This document shows positions 7,813-16,047 of a stretch of DNA of 43,631 nucleotides, one piece after another (positions within the stretch are counted from its first letter, which is position 1; the number at the start of each line of letters is the position of its first letter). The notes below the pieces were generated by a model. It did not search any database. It saw nothing but the letters and a program-made list of their open reading frames with translations, and was not told where the DNA came from. Location of the stretch: NCBI GenBank assembly GCA_013138865.1, contig WTBY01000035.1, positions 1 to 43,631 on the forward strand, given 5' to 3'. The position numbers were made by a program, and so were the translations under genes. The DNA is from Helicobacteraceae bacterium. Its GTDB lineage: Bacteria > Campylobacterota > Campylobacteria > Campylobacterales > Sulfurimonadaceae.

Positions 7813-7838
7813 CCTCTATAAAGAGGTCATAGACCTCT
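7813..7838 (-). other. Overlapping alternative hairpins between two genes
   Basis: Plus-strand coordinates 7822-7838 form a perfect 7-bp stem with a 3-nt loop (AGAGGTC/GACCTCT). Bases 7813-7826 form a competing 5-bp stem (CCTCT/AGAGG) that shares the same AGAGG segment. The two folds exclude each other, as in attenuators or processing sites. No T-tract follows on the minus strand, so simple intrinsic termination is not supported. Confidence 0.5.
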
Positions 7839-7847
7839 CTAAGAAGT

Positions 7848-8186
7848 CTATCCTTCTTCTGCTATCTTTTGTTCATTTACTAACTCTTCAGTTAATTCAT
7901 TTACAATTTCAGATGCTTGTTTTCCATCATCAATTAATCCATCACAAAATCTTTGGAAGATTGAACGTGCTGTAATTTGATACATGTATGAATCTTTAGC
8001 ATCGTTAGTCATAATACCAACATTGTATGCTGATGTTTCTCTATATGCTTTTAGAAAATACTCTTCAATAATTTCTTTCCAAATAGGAAGTTCCATCATT
8101 GTTTTGAATTCTTGTGCTTGTCTAGCTACCGTTGTATGTTTAGCTAATTCTTCTTGAATTGCTTGTACTGGTGTTAATTCTTCCAT
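7848..8186 (-). CDS. Hypothetical helical protein (112 aa)
   Basis: This acidic, highly helical protein (VQAIQEELAKHTTVARQAQE, then WKEIIEEYFLKAYRE) has no recognisable domain or membrane segment. It lies between a small membrane protein gene and mazG in the replication operon. Good codon use and tight spacing support expression. No function is assigned. Confidence 0.7.
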   Translation of the reverse strand: MEELTPVQAIQEELAKHTTVARQAQEFKTMMELPIWKEIIEEYFLKAYRETSAYNVGIMTNDAKDSYMYQITARSIFQRFCDGLIDDGKQASEIVNELTEELVNEQKIAEEG

Positions 8187-8191
8187 TCTCT

Positions 8192-8386
8192 TTATCCTGC
8201 TACGTAGTGTACTAAGGCTCCGACTGGTGCCATAAAGATTCCAATAACTGAAACTACGATTGTAGTTGTTGCTTCGTATACTGTACCATCAATTAAATTA
8301 ATTATGTTCATTACCCATCCGTATAGGATTCCGATAATCAATGTTGCCCACAATACTAGTACTGCAATCGTTCCTGCAATATCCAT
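8192..8386 (-). CDS. Small membrane protein, two TM helices
   Basis: This 64-aa protein has two hydrophobic segments (about residues 3-30 and 40-60), for example GTIAVLVLWATLIIGILYG and IVVSVIGIFMAPVGALV. It is encoded between the SSB-like gene and a 112-aa gene, in the replication operon rather than the lysis cassette. A role at the membrane during takeover or superinfection exclusion is possible but not shown. A holin role is less likely from its position. Confidence 0.7.
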   Translation of the reverse strand: MDIAGTIAVLVLWATLIIGILYGWVMNIINLIDGTVYEATTTIVVSVIGIFMAPVGALVHYVAG

Positions 8387-9045
8387 TATAAACCCAAGTC
8401 CTCATCAGTAGTTGCTTCTTCTGCCTCAGCTACTTCTTCTGTACTTCCACCATCTGCAATGAATGCTTTATATTTTTTAGATTTCTTATCTGATAGTCTA
8501 CCATCTAATTTACCTAATGCTGTTGACTCTAATGAGTTTGTTTTCTCATTAGCATTCAGCCCTGCTTCTGTAAATGATGCAAAGATTTCATTCTTCTCAG
8601 TAACTTCTCCTTGATAAGCATCCAGTGATTTAACAATAGCTAATTTAAGCTTCTTAGCTTCTAGTTCTTTTACTGCTGTTAATACGATTGGTGTACCATT
8701 CTTAAGTACTGGTGTACCATCATCTTTAAGTAGTTGCTTCTGGAATGTAGTAAATGAGCTTAGTCCTGCTACTACTGCAAATGCTTGCCAGTCTTTATAT
8801 CCAAAGTTATCTGAACCTGTTGTCCATTTCTCATCCATCATGAATGCTTGATAGATAGTAGTGTTGTGACCATCTGTAGTAGTGAAAGATAAATCTAACT
8901 TGTTATTTCCACTCTTTGTTTTAGAAAGAACAGCGTGGTCAATTACGATATCGTAGATTCCTGTTTCCATAGTTCCAAATGAACCTCCACCATTACCTGC
9001 TGTGCTTGCTACTTCTGTGTCTAAGTTAAATACAAAATCATTCAT
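8386..9045 (-). CDS. Single-stranded DNA-binding protein (SSB-like)
   Basis: The product is 219 aa. Its N-terminal two thirds look like an OB-fold region (TGIYDIVIDHAVLSKTKSGN, then NKLDLSFTTTDGHNT). A Lys-rich linker (LDGRLSDKKSKKYKAF) leads to a very acidic tail (EEVAEAEEATTDEDLGL), the usual partner-binding tail of phage SSBs. N4 SSB is of similar size and also helps to activate late transcription by host polymerase. It is placed beside recombination genes and starts by TAATG overlap with the HNH gene. Assignment is from layout, not from a strong motif. Confidence 0.68.
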   Translation of the reverse strand: MNDFVFNLDTEVASTAGNGGGSFGTMETGIYDIVIDHAVLSKTKSGNNKLDLSFTTTDGHNTTIYQAFMMDEKWTTGSDNFGYKDWQAFAVVAGLSSFTTFQKQLLKDDGTPVLKNGTPIVLTAVKELEAKKLKLAIVKSLDAYQGEVTEKNEIFASFTEAGLNANEKTNSLESTALGKLDGRLSDKKSKKYKAFIADGGSTEEVAEAEEATTDEDLGL

Positions 9046-9836
9046 TATACTAAGTCTTCTGAATCGTTTTCTGTATCCACTACTGGTGCTTGAATTGCTT
9101 CTGATGCACCTTTAATAGCATCAATCTGTGCCTGTAGTGTTGCCACTTGTTCTTGAATAAGAACATCTGTCTCATCAATTTGTGTTTCTAATGTTTCTTT
9201 TCTAGCTACAATTCCATTACGAGTTGCTTGTACTTTGATATCATTTGCTTCATTTAGTGCTACGATTCTTTCTTCGTGTGCCTTATTGATTCCCTCAATC
9301 TTTGCTTCTATATCTGAAACTACTTTTGATAGTTGCTCTGCTAATCTTACTTTCTTTGCTGTTAGTTGTGTTGCATTTAGTGCTATAATATTTTCTCCTG
9401 CCTTAATCAAGGACTTATTGTGATTTGCATGAAATTCATACTTAATCTCTAGTTCTCTTCTATGTTGAACTGCTTCTTCAAAATTCAAGAATCTTTTCTT
9501 TCCTTTCATCCTAGCATCAACTATAATTGATGATGCCCACTTTCCAGTCTGTTTGCACAAACTTACTCCCATTATCCCAGATTTATTTCTTTTTGAAATT
9601 GATTTATTTCTGCCGTTCTCCTTGCATGTGACTAGTCTTAAGTTTGCAATTCTATTGTCTGTCTTATTATGATTAATATGGTCTATTTGCTTTTCTGAAT
9701 CTATTGTTCCGTAATGCAATTCCCATATAGCTCTGTGCAGTGGTAATGTCTTTCTTTTTGGTCTTATGTTTTTGTATCTTCCGTCAAAATAAACTGGATA
9801 AGAGATTCCTTTATAGGTAAAAGTTTCTCTTTCTAT
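9045..9836 (-). CDS. HNH homing endonuclease fused to a coiled-coil tail, non-AUG start
   Basis: The frame is open from 9836 (263 codons). Upstream of the TTG at 9719 it encodes YFDGRYKNIR and LPLHRAIWELHYG, the normal N-terminus of HNH_3 homing enzymes, so a start near 9836 is likely. The first codon after the previous stop is ATA, with AAGGA 6 nt before it. The HNH core is IDHINHNKTDNRIANLRLV. It is followed by an AP2-like DNA-binding segment (SGIMGVSLCKQTGKWASSI), then about 110 residues of charged coiled coil ending in an acidic tail. The coiled coil may be a captured neighbouring gene. TTG 9719 would remove half of the nuclease. Confidence 0.75.
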   Translation of the reverse strand: MERETFTYKGISYPVYFDGRYKNIRPKRKTLPLHRAIWELHYGTIDSEKQIDHINHNKTDNRIANLRLVTCKENGRNKSISKRNKSGIMGVSLCKQTGKWASSIIVDARMKGKKRFLNFEEAVQHRRELEIKYEFHANHNKSLIKAGENIIALNATQLTAKKVRLAEQLSKVVSDIEAKIEGINKAHEERIVALNEANDIKVQATRNGIVARKETLETQIDETDVLIQEQVATLQAQIDAIKGASEAIQAPVVDTENDSEDLV

Positions 9837-10067
9837 TTATTTTCCTTTTTTTAATATTTCCAATGAGTCTGCTAGTTTACCTAGTATCCCAAGGTCTGAA
9901 TATGTTACTAGTAACATAAAATGTTCTGGTTGTTTTGCAATGATATCTACATTTTCTCCAATAGGAAATCCTATAGACTTGCATGCTCTTCCTAATTCTT
10001 TTACTCTTTCTTTATCTCCATTGAAGTAATTCAATAGTTGTTTAGAAAGCTCTTTTATGTTAGCCAT
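9837..10067 (-). CDS. Hypothetical 76-aa protein
   Basis: This small, mixed-charge helical protein (MANIKELSKQLLNYFNGDKE) is encoded between the HNH gene and a coiled-coil gene. Its 5' end overlaps the preceding gene by 8 nt. Its TAA stop is directly followed by the ATA that probably starts the HNH frame. No family is recognised. Confidence 0.65.
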   Translation of the reverse strand: MANIKELSKQLLNYFNGDKERVKELGRACKSIGFPIGENVDIIAKQPEHFMLLVTYSDLGILGKLADSLEILKKGK

Positions 10068-10254
10068 GAAGTACTGTTAGTAATCTTCTAGCTTGTTTGT
10101 TCTCGTCTTGAAGTTGATTTGAATCTTCTTGAATTAAATTGATTGATTCTTTGTTGCTATCAATTTTTGATTCATTTGAACCAATCCCATCTTTTAATTC
10201 TTGAATGAATCCATTTACTTTCTCTAATGACTTTGTTAATTTGTTTTTAAACAT
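10060..10254 (-). CDS. Small coiled-coil protein (64 aa)
   Basis: Heptad-like residues run through most of the protein (LEKVNGFIQELKDGIGSNES to LIQEDSNQLQDENKQARRLL), suggesting an oligomeric coiled coil. It is encoded directly after the Sak4-like ATPase gene and may be an accessory to recombination, but that rests only on position. Confidence 0.65.
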   Translation of the reverse strand: MFKNKLTKSLEKVNGFIQELKDGIGSNESKIDSNKESINLIQEDSNQLQDENKQARRLLTVLHG

Positions 10255-10256
10255 TT

Positions 10257-10916
10257 CTAATCCTTGTAATAATTTTCAATAGCATCAGCTATAAATTTTG
10301 CATCGTTCTTTGGCTTGCTTTCAAACAATCCCCTTGGTGCTTTTGCACTGTTTCTCTTATTTGGAACATAGTCCATTTCCACATCCAACATCTCATCTGT
10401 ATCATCATCGTAAATCGGATTTGTATATAATACAATAGCAAGTTCTTTTTCAAAGAATCCATATTTTAACTCCTTTCCTTTAATTCTAGCATACGATTTA
10501 GTCTCTCCAAATTGTTCTGCTTTTTGCTCTGGTAAAGCTATAATAAATACTTGCTGTTTTAGTGCCTTTAACTTAATAAGGATATCTACAATCATCTCAT
10601 TGTATTGACCCCATATCTCATATCCAGTGTATACTTTATTTGCATATCGGTGCACTGTTTCACACGTTGATGTAAACGAATCCAATACTACATAATCATA
10701 CTTCTCTACATTCTCTGGCTTGCTTAATGCATCTAATGTTGCACTTAACTTCTTAAAGCTAGTTACCATTATGTTATTAAACTTATTAAAGTTTCTCATT
10801 GGTAATGGTTTATTCTCTGTATTTAAAATACATGTTCTTTCTGGAGTTAAAGTTTCTAGCATAGAACTTTTTCCAGTTCCACTATCCCCTATAATTCCTA
10901 CTACTGGTTTACCCAT
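10257..10916 (-). CDS. Sak4-like RecA-fold ATPase (recombination)
   Basis: This 219-aa P-loop protein has Walker A GDSGTGKSSM (10-19), a Walker B strand YDYVVLDSFT near residue 78, and the AAA_24/Sak4 layout with QVFIIALPEQKAEQFGE. Sak4 proteins work with SSB in phage single-strand annealing and recombination. The gene lies between the FEN-like exonuclease and SSB genes. It overlaps the exonuclease frame by 16 nt. Confidence 0.82.
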   Translation of the reverse strand: MGKPVVGIIGDSGTGKSSMLETLTPERTCILNTENKPLPMRNFNKFNNIMVTSFKKLSATLDALSKPENVEKYDYVVLDSFTSTCETVHRYANKVYTGYEIWGQYNEMIVDILIKLKALKQQVFIIALPEQKAEQFGETKSYARIKGKELKYGFFEKELAIVLYTNPIYDDDTDEMLDVEMDYVPNKRNSAKAPRGLFESKPKNDAKFIADAIENYYKD

Positions 10917-11692
10917 AACTCTAATTCTCCTTTTTTATATTGGTCTAATCTTACTAGTCTCATGTTAAGAATAGCTTCTTCTTCATCAGTGAACTTAGAT
11001 ATAAATATATCATAAGTCATAGGTTCCATTAGGTTGTCACATAGTGCTGTTGCACCTCTTTCTCCAATTCCCTTGGCTCCCTTGATGTTGTCTGTAGGGT
11101 CTCCTAGTAATGCTTGATAATAGTAGTTATTTTCTATAGTCTCTGCATCTACATAATCACTCCATTCCCACTCATTGTAGTTAATACAATCAACTGGACT
11201 GTGAGTAGTGATATCCTTGTCGATACAAGCTATATATACGTTATCTTGTTCATATGCTCTAGTTATCACTATATCATCTGCTTCTAAATTAGGTACCTCT
11301 GTGGCTCCGTATCTCTCTTTTACAAGCTTCTTTAAGTCACTAATACCAAAGATAGCGGAAGGCTTTCTATTGGCTTTATAGATGTCTGAGAGGTCATTTC
11401 TGAAGGTATGTTTAGGACTGAAGATTATCTCTATATTAATGTTTAATCCATCAATGATATCTTTACCTCTCCAATTACCTTTAATATGTTCCTCTCTATG
11501 TCTTGAATAGACCATAGCTTCGATTCTAGCTACTTTAGCACAAAAGTATAGATAAGCCTTCTCTATGTTAAATGAAGCCTTTCTAACCTCTTCTGTATAT
11601 GATACATCAATGCTCTTCTTGTCTGCTAGTTGTGCATTGTAGCATGATGTGTACAGAATTGAATCTGCATCTATTACTAAGTTGTAAGTCAT
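10901..11692 (-). CDS. 5'-3' exonuclease, FEN/PIN family
   Basis: This nuclease removes RNA primers or resects ends. It shows NLVIDADSILY at the N-terminus (first metal aspartate), EADDIVIT and IDKDITTHS in the middle (acidic metal ligands), and the helix-3-turn-helix GDPTDNIKGAKGIGERGA. The ATG at 11692 overlaps the preceding stop as TAATG and is preferred to the one two codons upstream. At 263 aa it resembles T7 gp6 and T4 RNase H. It is a separate gene, not a domain of a DNA polymerase. Confidence 0.9.
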   Translation of the reverse strand: MTYNLVIDADSILYTSCYNAQLADKKSIDVSYTEEVRKASFNIEKAYLYFCAKVARIEAMVYSRHREEHIKGNWRGKDIIDGLNINIEIIFSPKHTFRNDLSDIYKANRKPSAIFGISDLKKLVKERYGATEVPNLEADDIVITRAYEQDNVYIACIDKDITTHSPVDCINYNEWEWSDYVDAETIENNYYYQALLGDPTDNIKGAKGIGERGATALCDNLMEPMTYDIFISKFTDEEEAILNMRLVRLDQYKKGELELWVNQ

Positions 11693-11766
11693 TAGCAATC
11701 TGCCCCTAATAATTCTTTGAGTTCTTCTTTAATCTCATCAAGGCTTTCTATCCTTTCCTTATCCAT
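11692..11766 (-). CDS. Hypothetical 24-aa peptide
   Basis: The peptide begins MDKERIESLDEIKEELKELL and ends GADC, an amphipathic acidic helix. It has GGAGA upstream of its ATG and TAATG coupling to the exonuclease start. It may act mainly as a coupling leader or as a small partner. Confidence 0.5.
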   Translation of the reverse strand: MDKERIESLDEIKEELKELLGADC

Positions 11767-12020
11767 ACTTTCTCCTTTGCTGTTAAGCTATATCTCTCGT
11801 GTTTCTTTTTCTTGTTGTTGGTTGTTTTATACTTCTTTATTAAAGCTGTACTAGCTTTCTTGTAAGTGTTAGCTAGTTTACTCATAGCTGTAATCTTACC
11901 TTTAGTAAGATGAGATGGTTCTATGTTTAACATCTCTTTACAATTCTCAGCATCTATTAAAGCTTCTTTACTTAAGAACAGCACAGTATTCTCGAAGTCT
12001 TTCTGATTAGCACTCCTCAA
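11748..12020 (-). CDS. Hypothetical basic protein (about 90 aa)
   Basis: Lys-rich, helical and unrecognised (SHLTKGKITAMSKLANTYKK, then a KKYKTTNNKKKK stretch). The start is uncertain: TTG at 12020 overlaps the previous gene, with no ideal ribosome binding site. The basic character suggests nucleic-acid contact. Stop and next start overlap closely, as elsewhere in the operon. Confidence 0.55.
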   Translation of the reverse strand: MRSANQKDFENTVLFLSKEALIDAENCKEMLNIEPSHLTKGKITAMSKLANTYKKASTALIKKYKTTNNKKKKHERYSLTAKEKVWIRKG

Positions 12021-12141
12021 TGTGTGTCACTATTTCAAAGTCATACTTCTCTATAGCCCTATCCATTGCTGTATCTATATTAGGTGCATGTAATGAACCG
12101 TTGTAGTGTTTACCTTCAAAGTATACTAGATATCTATTCAT
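12007..12141 (-). CDS. Hypothetical 44-aa protein
   Basis: The product begins MNRYLVYFEGKHYNGSLHAP and ends FEIVTHIEEC. Its ATG overlaps the stop of the upstream Cys-rich gene (TAATG). It is predicted to form a beta-alpha fold, like many small phage proteins of unknown function. Confidence 0.6.
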   Translation of the reverse strand: MNRYLVYFEGKHYNGSLHAPNIDTAMDRAIEKYDFEIVTHIEEC

Positions 12142-12329
12142 TATCGTTCTCCTTCATAGTTGCATCTTTCATCAGCTATTGATATAGCATGTTCTAAACA
12201 TTCACTACATATGTCTGAATCTTCTAAGAACCAAGCACTACAGCAGTTAGATATCTCATCATCCCTGCCTTCTAGGTACTCGTTTAATTGTTGATTTCTG
12301 TATGCATCTTCATCAAAAGTACACGACAT
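12141..12329 (-). CDS. Small zinc-ribbon-like protein (62 aa)
   Basis: Cysteines in NCCSAWFLEDSDICSECLEH give a CC...CxxC pattern followed by His, common in small phage zinc-binding proteins. The rest is acidic. It is coupled to thyX upstream and to the 44-aa gene downstream. Metal binding is inferred from spacing. Confidence 0.65.
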   Translation of the reverse strand: MSCTFDEDAYRNQQLNEYLEGRDDEISNCCSAWFLEDSDICSECLEHAISIADERCNYEGER

Positions 12330-12940
12330 TAACTTTCCTTGTATAAGAACTCCGTAAATAGATACTTATGTTCTTCTGGTAGTTGGTTAAATACTTCATA
12401 AGCTAGTTTCCTTATTTCCCATAAGGCACTCTTGTTGGTTCTTAGTGCTAGAAAGTTCTGTAAGCTTCTTGCATTAATTGTCCACACATAAGATGTTTTA
12501 TAAGACTCAGGTAACATGTACTTTATTTGGTCATTACTCCCACCTAGTCTAAGCTCGTCCTGTATATGTTTTAGTGTCTGATAGTCATAAGATTTATACT
12601 TACTATCGATAGTGAATATAGATAAGTCATCAGCCTCCTTGAGTTCCTTTAATGTATATCTAGTACTCTTTACTGATATACTAGCATGTCTATGTCTAGC
12701 TACTTCTTGAAGCAATGCTCTACTTACACTATCTATATCAAATGTATAATTAAGATGTTCTAGGGTAGATGCATGTTTAAACTTATTTCCTACTCTATAG
12801 ATAAGTTCTTTGTCTTTAACTCCACATACTTTACCAATAGGTGTTTCTGTAGTATCTGATTTATCTCCGCTATCCCAACACTTTCTAATGGCAGTTGATG
12901 CTATATGGAGTGGTGTGAAGTGTATTAATTTAACTTCCAT
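12329..12940 (-). CDS. thyX: Flavin-dependent thymidylate synthase
   Basis: ThyX makes dTMP from dUMP using FAD and methylene-tetrahydrofolate. The signature RHR-x7-S is exact at residues 82-92 (RHRHASISVKS), followed by TRY. The C-terminal part has the conserved NARSLQNFLALRT region and an E(I/L)R..A.E.F motif. At 203 aa the length is near the family norm. It sits with nrdAB and mazG as a DNA-precursor set. Confidence 0.96.
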   Translation of the reverse strand: MEVKLIHFTPLHIASTAIRKCWDSGDKSDTTETPIGKVCGVKDKELIYRVGNKFKHASTLEHLNYTFDIDSVSRALLQEVARHRHASISVKSTRYTLKELKEADDLSIFTIDSKYKSYDYQTLKHIQDELRLGGSNDQIKYMLPESYKTSYVWTINARSLQNFLALRTNKSALWEIRKLAYEVFNQLPEEHKYLFTEFLYKES

Positions 12941-13163
12941 TTAGTATTCCTTTTATTCTGAGTAGTGTTTCATTTGCTTTTGAATCTAAATCTACTTCTG
13001 TAATTTCTATATCTTTTAAAGTCTTATCTATCACTCCGCCAGAAATGTAAATTGATGCTGATAGTGATGATGCTAATTCCCTTGCTTTTTTAGCACTGAG
13101 TAGCTTTTCTTCGTATCTTTTTACTAGATATATTACATGTTCTAATCTTGATATATTATCCAT
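12930..13163 (-). CDS. Hypothetical 77-aa helical protein
   Basis: An N-terminal coiled-coil-like helix (HVIYLVKRYEEKLLSAKKAR) precedes a short predicted strand region. It overlaps thyX by 11 nt. No known domain is seen. Confidence 0.62.
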   Translation of the reverse strand: MDNISRLEHVIYLVKRYEEKLLSAKKARELASSLSASIYISGGVIDKTLKDIEITEVDLDSKANETLLRIKGILNGS

Positions 13164-13164
13164 T

Positions 13165-13569
13165 CTAATCTCCTACGTTTGAAAAGAATTTACCTAAGAT
13201 GTTTTCATTCAAACATTTGTCATCAAATAGAACATTGTACTTAAACAAGAGTTCTGCTTCTCTGTAGGTTAATTCTCTTTTAGTTTTATAAGGTTCTATA
13301 ATCCATTTATCTTTTATAGTCTTACCTTTTGAGTTCTTGGTACTTCCATTGTATGTTCTCCAATTACTTTCCTTTACTATAGTCTTATAAGTCTTAGTTC
13401 TTTTATCGGTTCTTTCAGCTAGTTCTTTCTTTCCTAGCTTTCTTTTGATTGAAGTTATAAAGTCTTTCTTTCCATAATAATTTGTACCATCTGCATAGTT
13501 GATTACATAAGTGAATCCATGATATCCAGTAAAGTCTTTTATGCTAGATAGATTATTCCAATCCAGCAT
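13165..13569 (-). CDS. GIY-YIG-type phage endonuclease
   Basis: This 134-aa protein fits the compact phage GIY-YIG family. TYVINYADGTNYYGKK provides the two beta-strand tyrosine motifs. ESNWRTYNGSTK follows, and EAELLFKYNV near residue 105 carries the catalytic-type glutamate and asparagine region. It is likely a free-standing homing or DNA-degrading nuclease. It overlaps the primase gene by 17 nt, with AAAGGA upstream of its ATG. Confidence 0.72.
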   Translation of the reverse strand: MLDWNNLSSIKDFTGYHGFTYVINYADGTNYYGKKDFITSIKRKLGKKELAERTDKRTKTYKTIVKESNWRTYNGSTKNSKGKTIKDKWIIEPYKTKRELTYREAELLFKYNVLFDDKCLNENILGKFFSNVGD

Positions 13570-15772
13570 TCTTGTATTCCTTTACCCAATAGCTAAAGTT
13601 TCCATTATGTGTATACATTTTCTTCTTTAGAGTTCTCTCATATCCTGCTCTAGGTTCATCATCTAAGTAATCTAAGATATCATCCAGCAGTGAATATCCT
13701 TGCGTTAGAGAGAATCCTAAATCATGTGCTTTGCACATTGCATACCATAGATGTTGATGTAATCCTTTTCCTGACTTAGCATTGTAAGCATTAGAAAATA
13801 GATACATTCTTTCATCCCAAGCATCTCCTATTTGGTTAGGTCTTAATGCTTTAATCTTTGGAGACTTAGCTTCTATATTCTTAACTAGTTCACTAGCTTC
13901 AAGATTGACTCCTTCATCATTGATGATTAGTTCTCTATCTTTATATCCGAAGTAGAATTGAGCCATTGGTAGTATGTCTATATTGATACCTAAGTGTTCT
14001 GATACCTTCTTCATGAATGGTTTCCATTTATCGTTATCTATCTCTACCGTTACATCTAATGGTAATAGAACTCTATATTTATAAGGATTATCTGCATCGC
14101 TTCCTCTAGCTATAATGTAGTTATAATCTGCTAACATATCAGCACATTCTGTATCTGTTGTATCTGTATCATCTACATCTAGTACAATAAAGTCTGCTCC
14201 TCCTATGATATAATCCTTACCTCTGATTCCATTTCTGAATTCAAATGGTGCATAAGCTGTATCATTTCTAAGTAGGTTTCCTATCTTTTCAAATGTAGTC
14301 TTCTTGTAGTCAAATCCATTAGCAGTTTTAGATGCTAATTTATTCTTAGCTTCTCTTGTGCCTAATCCTGAGTCTATCAGCAATTGCATGTTCTCAGTCT
14401 TCTTGTATGATACTCCTAGTCCTTCAATCTTTTTGAACGATTGATATGTTATTATTCCTTCTTCTAAGTTGTGTTCTAGCATACCAGAATCTCCTGACTT
14501 ATTGTTAGCTAGCTCTACTATATTCTTTACATCTGAAGTCTTAGTTATCCACTTCTTCTTTACCATATCATGTACTGATAATTCTACTCCACCTTCTTCA
14601 TAGTGAGCTAATAGTATCTCGTATGGTAATCTGTTTGCTTTCTCTACAAACATACCTAGATTAGAACCCGTTGCTTCTACTACGTATATGGCTTCCTTTA
14701 AATCCTGAGTTGTGACATGAGTGTTTCCGTTGAAAACAGCGTAGACTCCTGCTAGTTTAAGAGCTTTCCAATGTCTATGTTGTTGTTCTAATACCACTGC
14801 TTCTACATCATCTTGTACCTTAGATTCACAATATATTGTATATATGGTATAAACCCTAGAACAATCTTCTGTTAGTTTCATGTTATTTGTATCGTTGTTA
14901 ATCGAACGTAGAGCTATCTCTGAGGACAACTTATTGATTTCCTGATTAAGTTCCTGTCCATCTTCCTTCTTCTCCTTGACACCTCTTAGAATTGATTCTA
15001 TGTCTGTTATAACTTCCTCCTCTTCTTTAAACTTAGGATATACAAACATACTTCTTCTAGCTAGTTTAGATATAAACTCTGTTTCAAACTTACTAAGTAC
15101 TGAAGCATCTTCCAGTATGCCATGTTCTGAGCCTATAAATAAAGCATTCATTCCCATTCCATTTACTTCTTCTGATTGATTCTTTCTATCTTTCAATGGT
15201 TTAGACTTCATATCTCCTACGTCAAATAACTGAGCTACCATCTTAATATTAGGAATCATGTCCATATTACTTGATAATTCAGTAGATATCTCATCTACAT
15301 AAAGTGATGGTAATCCAATACCTTCTTTCTTGAAATCATTCAATCTCTGTATCATTCCAGCTTCAGTTGCTAATGCATTTGCTAATGGTGGAATATAAGG
15401 GGGATGAGGTAAGTCAAATTCTTCTTGTGTTTGTTTAGCTTGTTCTAATCTGTAAGCATCTATCTTCTGATATCCACTCTTAATTGACTTCTCTAGTTTT
15501 AACATACTAGATGTTTTCTTAGCTCCTGACTTAGCTAATATAAATATAATCACATTCATTGGTATTAAGTTATCTCTTGATAGTTCAATCTTATATTGAA
15601 AGTGACCTACAAATGTAGCCATTGTATAATTAGCTATAGCTAGTGACATACCGTATGGAATATCATCCCCTAGCAGTTTAGCCATCTTATCTGCTGTGCT
15701 ATTAGGTAATGAATCAAACACTCCTAGTCTCTCTAGTTCATTAGAGACTATTAATAACTTATCTTGATTCAT
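13553..15772 (-). CDS. Primase/helicase-like replication protein (739 aa)
   Basis: This is the largest early protein. The N-terminal half resembles DUF3987-type phage ATPases, with a degenerate P-loop AKSGAKKTSS (residues 80-89) after strand NVIIFILA and a downstream SLYVDEIST acidic strand. The C-terminal half resembles an archaeo-eukaryotic-type primase, with FIVLDVDDTD (metal aspartates 532, 534, 535), then YKYRVLLPL near 563 and a further acidic strand. N4 gp43 and relatives have a comparable combination. It would open the duplex and prime replication. Catalytic activity is inferred. No polymerase gene accompanies it. Confidence 0.72.
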   Translation of the reverse strand: MNQDKLLIVSNELERLGVFDSLPNSTADKMAKLLGDDIPYGMSLAIANYTMATFVGHFQYKIELSRDNLIPMNVIIFILAKSGAKKTSSMLKLEKSIKSGYQKIDAYRLEQAKQTQEEFDLPHPPYIPPLANALATEAGMIQRLNDFKKEGIGLPSLYVDEISTELSSNMDMIPNIKMVAQLFDVGDMKSKPLKDRKNQSEEVNGMGMNALFIGSEHGILEDASVLSKFETEFISKLARRSMFVYPKFKEEEEVITDIESILRGVKEKKEDGQELNQEINKLSSEIALRSINNDTNNMKLTEDCSRVYTIYTIYCESKVQDDVEAVVLEQQHRHWKALKLAGVYAVFNGNTHVTTQDLKEAIYVVEATGSNLGMFVEKANRLPYEILLAHYEEGGVELSVHDMVKKKWITKTSDVKNIVELANNKSGDSGMLEHNLEEGIITYQSFKKIEGLGVSYKKTENMQLLIDSGLGTREAKNKLASKTANGFDYKKTTFEKIGNLLRNDTAYAPFEFRNGIRGKDYIIGGADFIVLDVDDTDTTDTECADMLADYNYIIARGSDADNPYKYRVLLPLDVTVEIDNDKWKPFMKKVSEHLGINIDILPMAQFYFGYKDRELIINDEGVNLEASELVKNIEAKSPKIKALRPNQIGDAWDERMYLFSNAYNAKSGKGLHQHLWYAMCKAHDLGFSLTQGYSLLDDILDYLDDEPRAGYERTLKKKMYTHNGNFSYWVKEYKNAGLE

Positions 15773-15774
15773 GT

Positions 15775-16047
15775 TTAATCCTCGTATATATTCAGCACTT
15801 TACCAGTATCTAAATATCTATTAAAGTCTTGATTTACTTGTTTCCAGAATTGAAGTCCTTCTTCTGTATCAATCCATGCTATTGAAGCTTCTAGGCATTT
15901 GTGTCCTCTATCTTCTGGTCTTTGTTCCCTACAATTCTCTCTAAATCTCTTAGTTAGATTAGCTTCTTTAAGAAACTTCTGTAACTTACCTATTGCATAT
16001 CCTCTCTTCTTGGGATGCTTTTCTGTTTTTGTTATTACCTTATTCAT
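15775..16047 (-). CDS. Hypothetical 90-aa basic protein
   Basis: The N-terminus is strongly basic (KTEKHPKKRGYAIGKLQKFL). A more acidic C-terminus contains IAWIDTEEGLQFWKQV. It is encoded directly upstream of the primase gene. DNA contact is possible from charge; no family is recognised. Confidence 0.62.
   Translation of the reverse strand: MNKVITKTEKHPKKRGYAIGKLQKFLKEANLTKRFRENCREQRPEDRGHKCLEASIAWIDTEEGLQFWKQVNQDFNRYLDTGKVLNIYED

Noticed and set aside
7822-7838. 3-nt-loop hairpin as a third vRNAP promoter
   Set aside because: The template-strand loop ATA has T at its centre, unlike the purine required in N4, and it lies in the middle of an operon.
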